Origin: Nageia nagi
Lineage: Eukaryota > Pinophyta
Reading direction: 5' to 3'
Assembly: GCA_050084985.1 (NCBI GenBank)
Contig: JBITNC010000001.1
Coordinates: 28,334,001 to 28,398,000, forward strand
DNA length: 64,000 nt
This document shows positions 23,880-34,239 of the stretch, one piece after another. The position numbers were made by a program, and so were the translations under genes. The notes under the pieces were generated by a model. That model was given only the letters and a program-made list of their open reading frames with translations. It was not told where the DNA came from and ran no database searches. Each line of letters begins with the position of its first letter. Within the stretch, counting starts at the first letter, position 1.

Positions 23880-24231
23880 AGAGGCATTAATGTTCCTTCC
23901 AGTTAGTGCTAGTAAGGCAAGGGTCAATGCTCCTTTTAGTTGTAGCTGATAAACTTGGGGTTGAAGCTCCATTTGGTTGATGTTGGTAAAATGATTGTAA
24001 AATTGATGCTTTACAATGGTTGGGTTTGGACCATGATCTAAGTAGTATTATTTGGGTATGTAACCACATTAGTGAACCTTGTTATATCTTGTATTGTATG
24101 ACTTATTTTTATGGTGCTTGCTCTATTTGGTTTTATGTCTACACTATTTTCATTGGTAAAGTTAAAGCATTAAGTTTCAATTTATAACATTGATTCATCC
24201 CCCCTCTTAGTGTCACTTGGATTTCAACATC
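23880..24231 (+). repeat. Possible copia LTR 3' end, solitary
   Basis: The segment ending TTGATTCATCCCCCCTCTTAG...GGATTTCAACA resembles the C-rich end of SIRE/Maximus-type plant copia LTRs, in which a 'TTCACCCCCCCTCT' phrase precedes the terminal CA. No primer site or coding region follows. I cannot place the left boundary, so it may be a solo LTR or a fragment. Confidence 0.3.
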
Positions 24232-25296
24232 ATCATCATTCACTTTTTTGATCATTTGTCTTCACGCTTGCTTGGTGCATGTTTGTGGTTGGGTGCTGAA
24301 ATGATCATTTGGTGGAAGCTTTTTTAGGATCACCTAAAGTGGTCCCTTTTCTAATTCAAGTTACAATTTTTTGTTTGGAGTGCTTTTTTTTGCACTTCAC
24401 TCATAACCCCAATCTTTCCTAACATGATTTATTAATTATCTTTTTGGCTGCAAAATACAAAAAAAAAGAAATTATTTTTTGTTATATTATAAAATGAAAT
24501 TTTAAATATCACTAAAAATATTTTTATAAATTATTATTAATAATAATTAAAAAAGACATTTTTTAAATCTTGTTTCTTCCATTCCAAATCCAATGTTGCA
24601 TCGAAATACTAGTACACAACATCCTTGAGGCAATCATAAAAACTTTTCCTAAACAATATTTGAAAAAAATAGTAAATTAATATATTGAAAATATATATAT
24701 AAAGATATAATTTTTTCAAAAATCAACTCTTATCGGCTTCATCACACATGACTTTGCCATCTCCTTTTACCCTTATTTCAATACCCTTTGCTCCCTTTGA
24801 TGTAAAAAATGTAGAGGGATCTTAATTAATCGATTCCACACTTTCAACAATCATGTTACCTTAACCAATTAAAAAATAAATAATTTAACAATATTACTTC
24901 ATTCATGAATAAAATAATTAACAAATCATTAAAAAATGTTACCATGTGGAGTGGTTGGAGGGTGTGGACTACTACTTGTGACAGCTGTAGGTTTAGAGAA
25001 AGTCTTGATACCCAAATCTTGCTCTATTTCTTTAGTTGTAAATATTATATTTACAATTTTAAATATTTCTTTTGCTAACTCTCAAAAAAAAAATAAAAAA
25101 ATAAGTTATTTTTCTTCTAAAATTAAAGCATTAATTAAAATTTATCGATATACATTAATAAATATTGATACTTACTAGCACTTTCTTGTCCTTTGTAGGA
25201 TCATGAGGTAATTAGTCCTTTCCATGTCTTTCGTTTCTCATCATGATGATCACTAAATAATGGTAATAAAAAAATTAATATAATTAGTATAAAATT

Positions 25297-25475
25297 TCAT
25301 GTCATAAATAAATAAAAAATTAAACTATATGTCATAAATAAATAAAAAATAAATCCTAATATCATAAATTAAAAAAATTTAAACCTAATATTATAAATTA
25401 ACAAAATTAAGCCTCATATCATAAATTAAAATTAAAAAACCTAATATCATTAAAAAAATTAAACCTAATGTCTTA
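25297..25475 (+). repeat. AT-rich tandem repeat, about 30-bp unit
   Basis: About six imperfect units built from TAAACCTAATATCATAAATT and AAAAAAATT, ending in TCTTAACCCTA. It lies next to the outer telomere-like motif at 25493. Confidence 0.6.
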
Positions 25476-26085
25476 ACCCTATTTTATTTTTGAAAAGTCC
25501 TAACCCTAAATGTTTTCATGCGCTTTGGACTTTGTAGAAGAACATCTTTGGCCAACATTAAGAAGGGATGCCAAGTTCAAGATAGTTTAGAAAACTCCAT
25601 TGGATATGCTATAGAGGAGGAATGAAGTGAAAGCTATTAGAGGATTGTAAGGCATGGAAGATTATAATGCTTGTGCCGGATGTAGAGATGATATACATGC
25701 AACTCATCAATTCATGATTTACATATTTTTCTAGAAGAAAATAATATACCATGTTATTGTTGTTGGCAGGAAGACAAAAGAAGACTTGTATTGGTAAGAA
25801 GATTTAGTATTTGGTACATTAATTTCTAATGCAGGTCTTTGTATTATGATATTTAGAATTAAAGTATAATTTCTTTTACATTTGCATGTTGGGAATTTTG
25901 TAAGAGTTTTGATGGAGTCTCTTCCTAGTTTGAGTACTAAGTTATTTGGTTATGGTTGGCATAGAGTAATGTAGAATTTTACATGATAATTTGAGTTTTA
26001 ATTTTATGGTTATCATTATTATTATTATGTGTATCATTTCTATGTTTTAGTTTTCTTGGTAATTTTGTAAGATATTCATACAAAG

Positions 26086-26349
26086 TCCTAACCCTAAATA
26101 TTTCAAACCCTAACCCTTAAACCCTAACTATAACCCTTAAAACCTAACCCCTAATCCAAATCCAAACCCCTAAACCTTAAAACCCTAACTATAATCCATA
26201 TAACTTAATCCCTAAAACCTAACCCCAATCCTAACCTTAACCCTAAACCCTAAGCATAATTCCTAATCCCTAACCCAAATACAAACCCTCAGTCCTTAAA
26301 TCTTAACCCCTAATCTTAACCTTTAACCCAAACCTCTAACCCTAATTAT
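26086..26349 (+). repeat. Telomere-like array, left part
   Basis: Degenerate CCCTAA/CCCTAAA/CCCCTAA repeats (plant telomere type TTTAGGG on the other strand) with interruptions such as CCCTTAAAC and TAATCC. It is cut at 26349 by copia B and resumes at 51406. Interstitial, not terminal: sequence continues on both sides. Confidence 0.85.
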
Positions 26350-26454
26350 TGTTAGAATGTATAGTACATTATTGTAAGGTTTCTTAATGTAACTCACTTA
26401 CTAGTCAATACAATAATGTAAATTCACTAATGATTAAATGTATCCCTAGATACC
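26350..26454 (+). repeat. Copia B 5' LTR, left piece
   Basis: Starts TGTTAGAATGTATAGTACAT and ends CCTAGATACC, where gypsy C enters. It matches the first 105 bp of the 3' LTR from 50872 (TGTTGGAATGCATAATGCAT). The last five bases (26450-26454, ATACC) are the target duplication of C. Confidence 0.85.
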
Positions 26455-27307
26455 TATTTACAAATAAAATTGAGCGTGCAAATAAACAAATAGGTAAATA
26501 TCTACAAACTCAATATTATCTGTATTTGAGCTATGGATAGCAATTTATTCTAAATAGCAATAAACAAAATAACCGATTCAGAAATGTAATTGTACCAACC
26601 AAGACTGTAATTTGTGTACTTACCTTATAGAATGTACCTGACAATGAAAGATGAAGATGTTGGCGATGTACTGATGATGAGCTACCCTTCCAAAATTGTA
26701 GTGACCTATGAAGATGTAAAAAGAGGACTATGGTGATCTGTTTCAGTGATATAAGAGCACCGGTGGTGTTCTTTGGTGCATAAAGGAGCACCGGTGGCCT
26801 TCATTTGATGATTATTGACCTCTCGATCAAGCCCAAAACTTCAATACAAATGTCTCAGATAGTAGTATGGTATCAGAATAGATCGTGGATGTCAGGATAG
26901 CTCATGAAAGGAAGTACACAAACCACATCCTTGTAGGCAGTACCAAGAAATACCTTAAGGGGTTGCCACTACAAGACCATATGCGGGATCGTGTGTATCC
27001 TTGTTATGTGGACTTACTATTACATCCCTTATTTATATAGATAATAGATAATATAACCCATGGGTCGGCATACATCTACATAAACAAGGCTAATTCACAA
27101 CATTCTAGATAAACACACCAATAAATAAGGTAATTTATACAATATTCAAGATAATCCATGCAATATTCAAGATAATCATTATAAGATTCACATTTAAGAC
27201 AAACATTGATATTATCACTTTAAGACATTCAAGACATATATTTAGACCAAGCATGTTTTCATTAATTTATTGATTTAAAAACATAAATTCATTTTTATGT
27301 GTTAACA
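26455..27307 (-). repeat. 3' LTR of gypsy C
   Basis: Plus reading starts TATTTACAAATAAAATTGAG (TG decayed to TA) and ends TTTTTATGTGTTAACA, aligned end to end with 32945-33796. Confidence 0.9.
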
Positions 27308-27320
27308 GATGCCCCACTTT

Positions 27321-27589
27321 GGATGTGAAATCGAAAGAAACATGAGGTGAGTTGAGATTTTGCATTCAAAGTAAAAACACAATATCATAGCAAATAGTTT
27401 GACAAGCAATGATAAACACTAACCATTCTAAACTTAAACAAAATCATGACAAAGCTTGTTAGTACTAGATATGGGTTGAGAAAACTCCCTTTTGATATTA
27501 CCTTGGGCATGCTTGCCCCTTGCATTTTGCCATAGAAGGTGATAGCCTGATATATCTGATAATCTTGCCGCAACACTGATGACTCGTGA
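27321..27589. other. Unique 3' internal stretch of gypsy C
   Basis: AT-rich, no gene recognised. Minus-strand open frames here are repeat-derived. Confidence 0.4.
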
Positions 27590-27795
27590 CAACAAACCCG
27601 ACAACACACATGATGATGACCTGACAGATGACTTGACGAGACCACATCACAAGATAAGACATGATACCCATGACAACACACATGATGACCTGATGACAAC
27701 TTGACAAGACCACATCACAAGACAAGACATGATAACCATGACCACACACATGACCACATCACAAGACAAGACATGATAACCATGACAACACACAT
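27590..27795 (-). repeat. Imperfect repeats near the 3' LTR of gypsy C
   Basis: Units of about 40-48 bp containing GACCACATCACAAGACAAGA, CATGATAACCATGAC and ACACACATGA, about four copies with internal variation. Confidence 0.7.
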
Positions 27796-28233
27796 GAGAG
27801 AGCTAAGTTTCATACAACTACAATGGAAGCTGAGACTTTGCACCAAGAGGTATGCTGCAGTTGCATAAGAATCAAACTCCACAACACAAATGATAAGCTG
27901 ATAAGTGAGAGCTAAGTTCCACACAACTGCAATGGAAGCTGAGACTTCACACCAAGAGGTATGCTACAGTTGCATAAGAACTAAACTCCGCAACACAAAT
28001 GATAAGCTGATAAGTGAGAGCTAAGTTCCACATAACTGCAATGGAAGCTGAGACTTCACACCAAGAGGTATGCTGTAGTTGCATAAGAATTGAACTCTAC
28101 AACACAAATGATAAGCTGATAAGTGAGAGCTAAGTTCCACACAACTGTAATGGAAGTTGAGACTTTGCACCAAGAGGTATGCTGCAGTTGCATAAGAATC
28201 GAACTCTGCAACACAAATGATAAGCTAATAAGT
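27796..28233 (-). repeat. Tandem repeat, 109-111 bp unit, in gypsy C
   Basis: Four copies start at a GAGAGCTAAG motif at 27796, 27907, 28016 and 28125 (spacings 111, 109, 109). Each carries CAATGGAAGCTGAGACTT, ACCAAGAGGTATGCTG and CACAAATGATAAGCTGATAA. The last merges into the 41-bp array. Confidence 0.9.
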
Positions 28234-28515
28234 GGAGCTAAAACTCTACCAAGAGGCATGATAAGCTAATAATGGGAGCTAAAACTCTACCAAGAGACAT
28301 GATAAGCTGATAATGGGAGCTAGAACTCCACCAATAGGCATGATAAGCTGCTAATGGGAGCTAGAACTCCACTAAGAGGCATGATAAGCTGATAATGGGA
28401 GCTAGAACTCCACCAATAGGCATGATAAGCTGCTAATGGGAGCTGGAACTCCACCAAGAGGCATGATAAGCTGATAATGGGAGCTAGAACTCCACTAAGA
28501 GGCATGATAAGCTGA
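28219..28515 (-). repeat. Tandem repeat, 41-bp unit, in gypsy C
   Basis: Seven contiguous units beginning GATAAGCT at 28219, 28260, 28301, 28342, 28383, 28424 and 28465, then a partial. The unit (GATAAGCTGATAATGGGAGC, TAGAACTCCACCAAGAGGCAT) looks derived from part of the adjoining 109-bp unit, so the two arrays form a higher-order series. Confidence 0.9.
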
Positions 28516-28836
28516 TAACACAACCCTGTAAACATGAGATTCAAAGCAATATTATCCTGGATATGACATCAGTCAAGCACCTATGATATATCCATGATAC
28601 TTGAATGAGTTAATTTACTAGAAAAAGGAATGCAGGTGGTCCTTTCTAGCAGATTTAGAACACTAATGGTCTTCATCTAAGACCACAAGTGGTCCTTTTC
28701 TTGAGGATTCATCAAAAACTATAAAGATCAAGCCCCTATGAATCACTCCTAGATTCTAGATTGATACCTGGTTGCTTGTCCACATACATCGAATGCTCAA
28801 ATCAAAATTATCTTAAAATGTGTACCCTAACATTTC

Positions 28837-28845
28837 TATAAAAGG
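28837..28845 (+). promoter_or_regulatory. TATA box of the antisense PMD gene
   Basis: TATAAAAGG 153 bp upstream of the first ATG (28990) and on the same strand as the PMD gene, opposite to gag. It is followed by a GGCCCCACCC stretch and a plausible 5' leader. This suggests the gene had its own promoter rather than using the LTR. Confidence 0.5.
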
Positions 28846-28989
28846 GGCCCCACCCTTCCTCATTTGGTCACACTGTCATTTTTAGAACTGAGAGTATCTT
28901 AGAGCTTGGAAGACTAAGTTAGAGAGGTCTAGCTGGTGATTTTGTTGCTATCACTAGGTGATATTTCTTGTACTGCTGTGCTGCACACT

Positions 28990-31249
28990 ATGGCCCTACC
29001 AATTACATGCCGAGATGGACATAGAGCTACCTTGGTGGCTGATTCTCCTACCGGTCATCAGGTACATTGCATCTCTTACCTTTTTCTTACTATGTTTTTA
29101 CCTACCTTCAGATTTTAGCTGCCTACATACTGGTTTTTCGAATTGCCCCTAGGGTTTTCCTATTGAATTCCCTAGCCCATCATTTTTACCTTTTCATTCT
29201 ATTTTTTGAATTTTTGGTATCATGGCTGTACCATGCTCATCCGTATGAACCTGTACCCTAAATTTTGTTGACCTTTGTGCACAGAAATAGGACAGCTAGC
29301 GATCCTTTTTGCCCTAGTTTAGACCGTGGGTGGTCCTTTTTACCTAGTCTAGATCATGGGCAGTCCTCTTTACCAGTACTATTTTTGCTATTTTTGTTTC
29401 ATATCTGATACTGACTTGTTTTTTGTCACTCTTTTCTTATAGAATCATTCATACCTTATGTGACCATCCGGCAAGTGTGCTGCCTTTACCACTGCCCAAC
29501 AGTGGCCATAAACTGATGAAGCCCGGAGCATTCTAGAGGATATTTCCTTTAGATACCTTACATTTGCTGATTATGTGTTTCATGATCAGAATATGCTGAT
29601 AGCTTTGATGGAGAGGTGGGATCCAAACTCTAACACCTTTCACCTTTTGACTAGTGAGATCACAGTGACACTAGAGGACATCTATAGGATCACTAGACTT
29701 CCTATCAGGGGGAGGCTAGTGAACATGGTTCCTGTTCCTAGCCTGGAATAGGTAGAGGTATGGGCTACATGGCTGATGGGGTTAGATGAAGTAAATCATA
29801 GGAAGAGGGGTGTGTTCCTAGTGAGACATGTGTCAGAGTATCCTCCAGCATGGGGTGACCTACGGATGAGGCTCCTCATTGCCTATCTTCTGGATGCTAT
29901 TGTCTACCCGGACAAGAGTAGTGAGACCTTCCTTGTGGGCATGGTTCCTATCATACAGGACATGGTGACACATAAGAAATGATATGCATGGTGCCCCGCG
30001 ATACTGGCACAACTCTATCATGACCTCCATGGCTTTGCAGAGGTGGAGAGAGGAGGGAGACAGGTAGCTCATTCTATGATACTGTAGGTGTGGGCATATG
30101 ATCACATCATCATTTCTAGACCAACGATGTTGCCCCTAGACCAACTAGATGATGTACCCACCTGGCAACGATGGGCGATGATAGAGGGACCAGATTTTTC
30201 TAGCATGGACCTAAAGGGATGGTAGGTATGACTTGACTTACTGTAGGAGGTGTAGATATACTGGTGTCCCTATTAGGGAGGTGTACCAAAGTGGGAGGAG
30301 GACATATAGGAGATGGCATGGGTGAGACACCCTACATACATACAGGCATTTAGGGCACTAGTGGAGCCGTACAGGCCAGAGCGGGTGCTCCATTAGTTTG
30401 ACCTCCAGCAGGGTATACTAGGTGACTATAGGATAGTGGTGCGCTACTACATAGTAGGCACCTCCTAAAGGACTACGAGCCAGTACCTAACTGGGACTCA
30501 GATTGGGAGTCCCCTAGTGAGGACTCTGACTATGGGGCCAATGATGATATAGATGGACCTAAACATACAGAGGACTACCTAGACTGGTGGAGGGAACACC
30601 ATCCTCTCCACATAGGTATTCATGATGCCAACTCAGGTGATGATGCATGGGAGGATGAAGACACAAGGGACACAAAGATCAGATGGGATGCTCCCTTCAT
30701 AGCGGAAGGGTGGGGAGGAGAGAGTAGCCCAACATATGCCTGTGACACGTCTCTAGATGCAGGTCATGATGACAATGAGGAGACCGATCCAGACCAGGAT
30801 GAGTATGAACCTGAGTATGAGATGGATACTGATTGGGAGGAGGAAGATTATGATGAGGATGATGATGGTAACCTATTTTCTCTTTTACTTTGCTTTGATT
30901 TTTTACTTTTTATGATATGCCAAGGATTAACATGCTATGCTTATGCTATGTCACAAATCCTAAGGTCAAGATGGCTAGGCTACGTGGTCAAATCGGTTAG
31001 AAGGATGAGGAGATTAGAGAGCTACAAGATCATCTACAGTTTGGAGGGGATTATACTGGTATCTATCAGGGCCTATAGGTGGCCAACAAGGAGATCAAAG
31101 CCCTCTATGAGCAACTTCGCCAAGTTGAGAGATAGATCAGCGAGGAGAAGGCATGTACAGAGAAGTACAAGGCATAGTGCGGGGGTGGCACATCTAGCAG
31201 GGCTACTAGCTCTAGTGTAGGGGGAGGGGGCTCTAGTAGGAGATTCTAG
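28990..31249 (+). pseudogene. Plant mobile domain (PMD, aminotransferase-like) gene carried antisense in gypsy C
   Basis: Exon 1 (28990-29061, 24 codons from MALPITCRDGHRA) ends CAG before GTACAT. Intron 1 runs to AG at 29441-29442. Exon 2, joined in phase 0, reads MERWDPNSNTFHLLTSEITV, TLEDIYRITRLPIRGRLVN, EYPPAWGDLRMRLLIAYLL, ILAQLYHDLHGFAEV and VWAYDHIII in one frame to about 30460: the PMD fold described in plant nuclear proteins and transposons. After one frameshift an open acidic stretch (30470-30870; DTDWEEEDYDEDDDG) ends at a GTAACC donor. A last exon (about 30969-31249) has ELQDHLQFGGDYTGIYQGL and ALYEQLRQVER, a coiled coil, then a Gly/Ser tail. In-frame stops are TAG, TGA or TAA, explicable from CAG, CGA and CAA. 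Host PMD proteins (MAIN, MAIL1) act in transposon silencing; the role here is unknown. Confidence 0.8.
29062..29442 (+). other. Intron 1 of the PMD gene
   Basis: GTACATTGC donor, T-rich 3' end CTTTTCTTATAG. Splicing here keeps the exon 1 and PMD frames in phase. Confidence 0.55.
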
Positions 31250-31649
31250 GTCATTCTATGTGATCTCATCTAGTTGTATTATAAACAAAAACATTTTGAT
31301 CATGATATATATATGAAACACAAATTTTGGTACCTGATTTGCTCTTGTGCATGTGCTTGTGATGAATGAAATTGATGTTCTGTGATTCCTGAAAATGAAC
31401 ACCAAGACACGACCTAAAATTTTGACTCCTCCTGCAACGTGAGAAGTTGGCACCTTTTACTTTCTCCTATTTTTCCACTAAAAGAGAACCACCGATGATC
31501 CTATTAGCATGAAATACAATGTCGATGCTCCTATTATGACATCATGAAGCCCCCCAATCTCTTGACCATGACATCTGTTAGTGACCTGAACGGACTGTTA
31601 GCTTATTTCTCTCCCTCTCTCTTTTTTTTTTATATTGATCTATCAAATG
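31250..31649. other. Gap between the PMD gene and gag in gypsy C
   Basis: About 400 bp where protease, RT, RNase H and integrase would be expected in an autonomous element. I see none on either strand. The pol genes appear to be absent as one block. Confidence 0.65.
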
Positions 31650-32850
31650 ATACCTTCGGAGGGCCTAGAGCTCCCACCGATGCTAGCCTTGCAAACATCT
31701 TTAAGGAAAATCATATTGTCATGTTGCTCTTCCTCTACATCTTTGACCTTTACCGGACACACATAGAATCCATCTTCTATGAGCTTCTGTATTCTGTCCC
31801 TAAGGTTTCCACACCCATTAGTAGCATCGCCCTTAGTCTGATGATACTCACAATATCTATCTTCCTTATACCAAGCGGGTCTTTATGCTATAGGATCTTC
31901 TTCATGCTTAGGTAAGGGTTGTAATAACCCTTTCACCATAAGGTCTTTTAGGATATGTCTCGGAGGTATGGGAAATCTCACAAATTTCTTCTCTTTCATC
32001 TTACTTGTCTTCTCAGCCACATGGATAGTTTTCTCCTTCTTTGGTGATTGCGATCTCTTATCCTTTGCTTTTGTCTTATCACTACTGCCATACTTCACAA
32101 GCCCTAGCTTTACAAGGACTTTCTCTTTCTCTAACAACTTATACGTCATATCCGAAAATGCAAGATGTGTATAATCGATAACATGTGATTGCAAGGGTAA
32201 TAAAATAGCTTCTTTAAAAATATTATTTACCTCTTTTTTCATTAATTTGGTCTTCACTTACTACCATGTCTTCCTAAACCTTACAACAAATTTGTCTAGT
32301 TGCTCATCACTGCCTTGCTTTATAGTGCATAAATCTGATAACATAATCTCCCGCTTGATGTTATGCTTATATTGCTCCAGGAATAAACTACTAAATTCTT
32401 CAAATGATGTGATGGACCCTTCAGGTAGGGCATAAAACCATTCTTGAGCCTCTTCCTCCAAGCTATGGGAAAGAACTTAGCTTGCAATCTTTGATCTGTA
32501 CCAATTTTGAGTTCACACTCATCCTTGAACCCTTGTATATGTCTTCTCAGATCTCCTTCACCATTGAACTTGTAGAATTTTGGCTCTTTATAGTCAGATG
32601 GTGGCATGGGCCTACGAATCTCCTCGTAGAGAGGACTACCAAATTCAAAAGAATCATTAGGTGGAGCTAATCCCCTTGCCAATCTATCTATTTGTCTTTG
32701 CATACCCTCTATAGGAGCTTGAAAGTTACTGTTGCCACCCTCAGTGCTATTTTGCATTCCTCTGGATCCCTCTAGATCATCATGTCTAATTTCCCCCAAT
32801 AATTCATCCAAATCTCTTTTTGAAAGGCTACACAAGAATAATTTAAGCTA
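31650..32850 (-). pseudogene. gag: Gag of gypsy C (frameshifted)
   Basis: Three overlapping open pieces give most of a gag. The first, 32320-32835, has SKRDLDELLGEIRHDD, MQRQIDRLARGL, KFYKFNGEGDLRRHIQGFKDE. The second, 32261-32461, has EEAQEWFYALPEGSITSFEEF, FLEQYKHNIKREIM, GSDEQLDKFVVRFRKTW. The third, 31883-32257, has EAILLPLQSHVIDYTHLAF and a basic Lys-rich linker. Downstream, near 31830-31860, the knuckle reads YCEYHQTKGDATNGC, a CX2HX4HX4C in which the second His is Asp. NLRDRIQKLIEDGFY follows. Two frameshifts and the knuckle change indicate a dead copy. Confidence 0.85.
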
Positions 32851-32930
32851 ATCCATAACCAAAACACTCACAAGATAGATATTAGTCCTAAAAACCCTTG
32901 GGGTTTTAGTACAATGATGTGCACTTCACG

Positions 32931-32942
32931 TCGAGTTCACCA
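32931..32942 (-). other. Primer-binding site of gypsy C
   Basis: Minus strand TGGTGAACTCGA, two bases from the LTR; same core as in gypsy-1 and F. Confidence 0.65.
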
Positions 32943-32944
32943 AA

Positions 32945-33796
32945 TGTTTACAAATAAAATTGAGCGTGCAAATAAACAAATATGAAAATATCTACAAACT
33001 CAATATTATCTGTATTTGAGCTACGGATAGCAATTTATTCTAAATAGCAATAAATAAAATAACCAATTCAGAAATGTAATTATACCAACCAAGACTGTAA
33101 TTTGTGTACTTACCTTACGAAACGTACCTGATAATGAAAGATGAAGATGTTGGTGATGTACTGATGATGAGATGCCCTTCCAAAACTGTAGTGACCTGTG
33201 AAGATGCAAAAAGAGGACCGCAGGTGATCCATTTCAGTGATATAAGAGCACTGGTGGTGTTCTTTGGTGCATAAAGGAGCACCAATGGCCTTCATTTGAT
33301 GATTCTTGACCTCTCGATCAAGCCCAAAACTTCAATACGAATGTATTAGACAGTAGTGTGGTATCAGAATAGATCATGGATGTCAGGATAGCTCATTAAA
33401 GGAAGTACATAAACCACAACCTTGTAGGCGGTATCAAGAATACCTTAAGGGGTTGCCACTACAAGACCATACGCGGGATCGTGTGTATCCTTGTTATGTG
33501 GACTTACTATTAGATCCCTTATATATATAGATAATAGATAATACAACCCATGGGTCGGCATACATCTACATAAACAAGGCTAATTCACAACATTCTAGAT
33601 AAACACACCAATAAACAAGGTAATTTATAAATATTCAAGATAATCCATGCAATATTCAAGATAATTATTATAAGATTCACATTTAAGACAAACATTGATA
33701 TTATCACTTTAAGACATTCAAGACATATATTTAGACCAAGCATGTTTTCATTAATTTATTGATTTAAAAACATAAATTCATTTTTATGTGTTAACA
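32945..33796 (-). repeat. 5' LTR of gypsy C
   Basis: In plus reading it runs from TGTTTACAAATAAAATTGAG to TTTTTATGTGTTAACA. The minus strand has a TATATATAAGGG box near 33517-33528, ahead of the gag gene. Confidence 0.9.
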
Positions 33797-34223
33797 ATAC
33801 CTTTTATGTATTTGTGAATATGATAATGTAACTTGTCCTATATTCCATCTCATGAGCATGCCCCTTGGATAAAAGGGTGATGCATGTCATGAAATTGTAC
33901 AATGGTTAATATGATGATCTAAGGGAGGATTTTGGACTATAAATAAGAGCCTTATATTTGAGGTCACTCACTCAAGTTTGTAGCAAAGTTATGCTCTTAT
34001 GTAGGTTGTAGAAGAAGTGATAAAGTGAGTTGTAAGAGAGTGCTCTTTGAGGAATAATGTATTAAATTAGTGATGTACTCTCATGGTTGGAGGAACCACT
34101 TTATATTGGTATCACCTTGTGTGAATGCTACTTTGAGTGTGTGTTCTTAATGCTTAAGGATTTGAAATAGTATTTAAATGATCTTGGGTAATTAGGAATT
34201 AGTTTTGTAGGCTTGTTCCTTCA
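33797..34223 (+). repeat. Copia B 5' LTR, right piece
   Basis: Resumes with the repeated ATACC (33797-33801) and ends GTTCCTTCA. It matches the rest of the 3' LTR closely (for example GGATAAAAGGGTGATGCATG and CACTCACTCAAGTTTGTAGC in both). A TATAAATA box lies at 33938-33945 and its equivalent, TATAAATAGGGG, at 51113 in the 3' LTR. Confidence 0.9.
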
Positions 34224-34225
34224 AT

Positions 34226-34239
34226 TGGTATCTAAAGCC
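34226..34239 (+). other. Primer-binding site of copia B
   Basis: TGGTATCTAAAGCC, two bases after the LTR end. A decayed form of TGGTATCAGAGCC (C-to-T and G-to-A differences), matching copia A. Confidence 0.75.

Larger units (their letters stand above)
21245..26085. other. Flank between gypsy-1 and the telomere-like array; unrecognised gene-like scraps
   Basis: A 4.8-kb AT-rich stretch outside the mapped elements. The minus strand shows splice-like exons: an exon ending GTAGAGGAG then GTAAGTAATT near 21570, one encoding CNIGKYGFEATF followed by GTGAGTATAT near 21755, and in 24430-25250 pieces such as SKGAKGIEIRVKGDGKVMCDEA and ELAKEIFKIVNIIFTTKEIEQD. I recognise no family; a decayed DNA transposon or host gene fragment is possible. 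The middle (22000-23880) has no convincing frame. Confidence 0.35.
26455..33796 (-). mobile_element. Ty3/gypsy retrotransposon C with antisense PMD gene, nested in the copia B LTR
   Basis: 7,342-bp element with 853/852-bp LTRs, perfect target duplication ATACC (26450-26454 and 33797-33801), primer site at 32931-32942 and polypurine tract (minus strand AAAGTGGGGCATC) at 27308-27320. Minus-strand order: 5' LTR, gag, no recognisable pol, an oppositely oriented PMD gene, tandem repeats, 3' LTR. It is non-autonomous. The gag and primer site are of the same gypsy type as gypsy-1 and F. LTRs differ mainly by transitions (roughly 93% identical in the first 300 bp by eye), so it is not a recent insertion. 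Confidence 0.9.

Noticed and set aside
26086-26349. A true chromosome end
   Set aside because: Repeats are degenerate, with non-telomeric sequence on both sides, so the array is interstitial.
28219-28515. CRISPR-like regular 41-bp repetition
   Set aside because: Units are directly contiguous with no unique spacers, and the context is a plant retrotransposon.
27385-28544. Several minus-strand open frames of 67-104 codons rich in Cys, His and Leu
   Set aside because: They are translations of the 44-, 109- and 41-bp tandem arrays and repeat with the same period; no independent gene evidence.
31544-31915. Open frame of 123 codons on the plus strand
   Set aside because: Antisense to the gag knuckle region of gypsy C; composition is the complement of a real coding strand and no motif is present.
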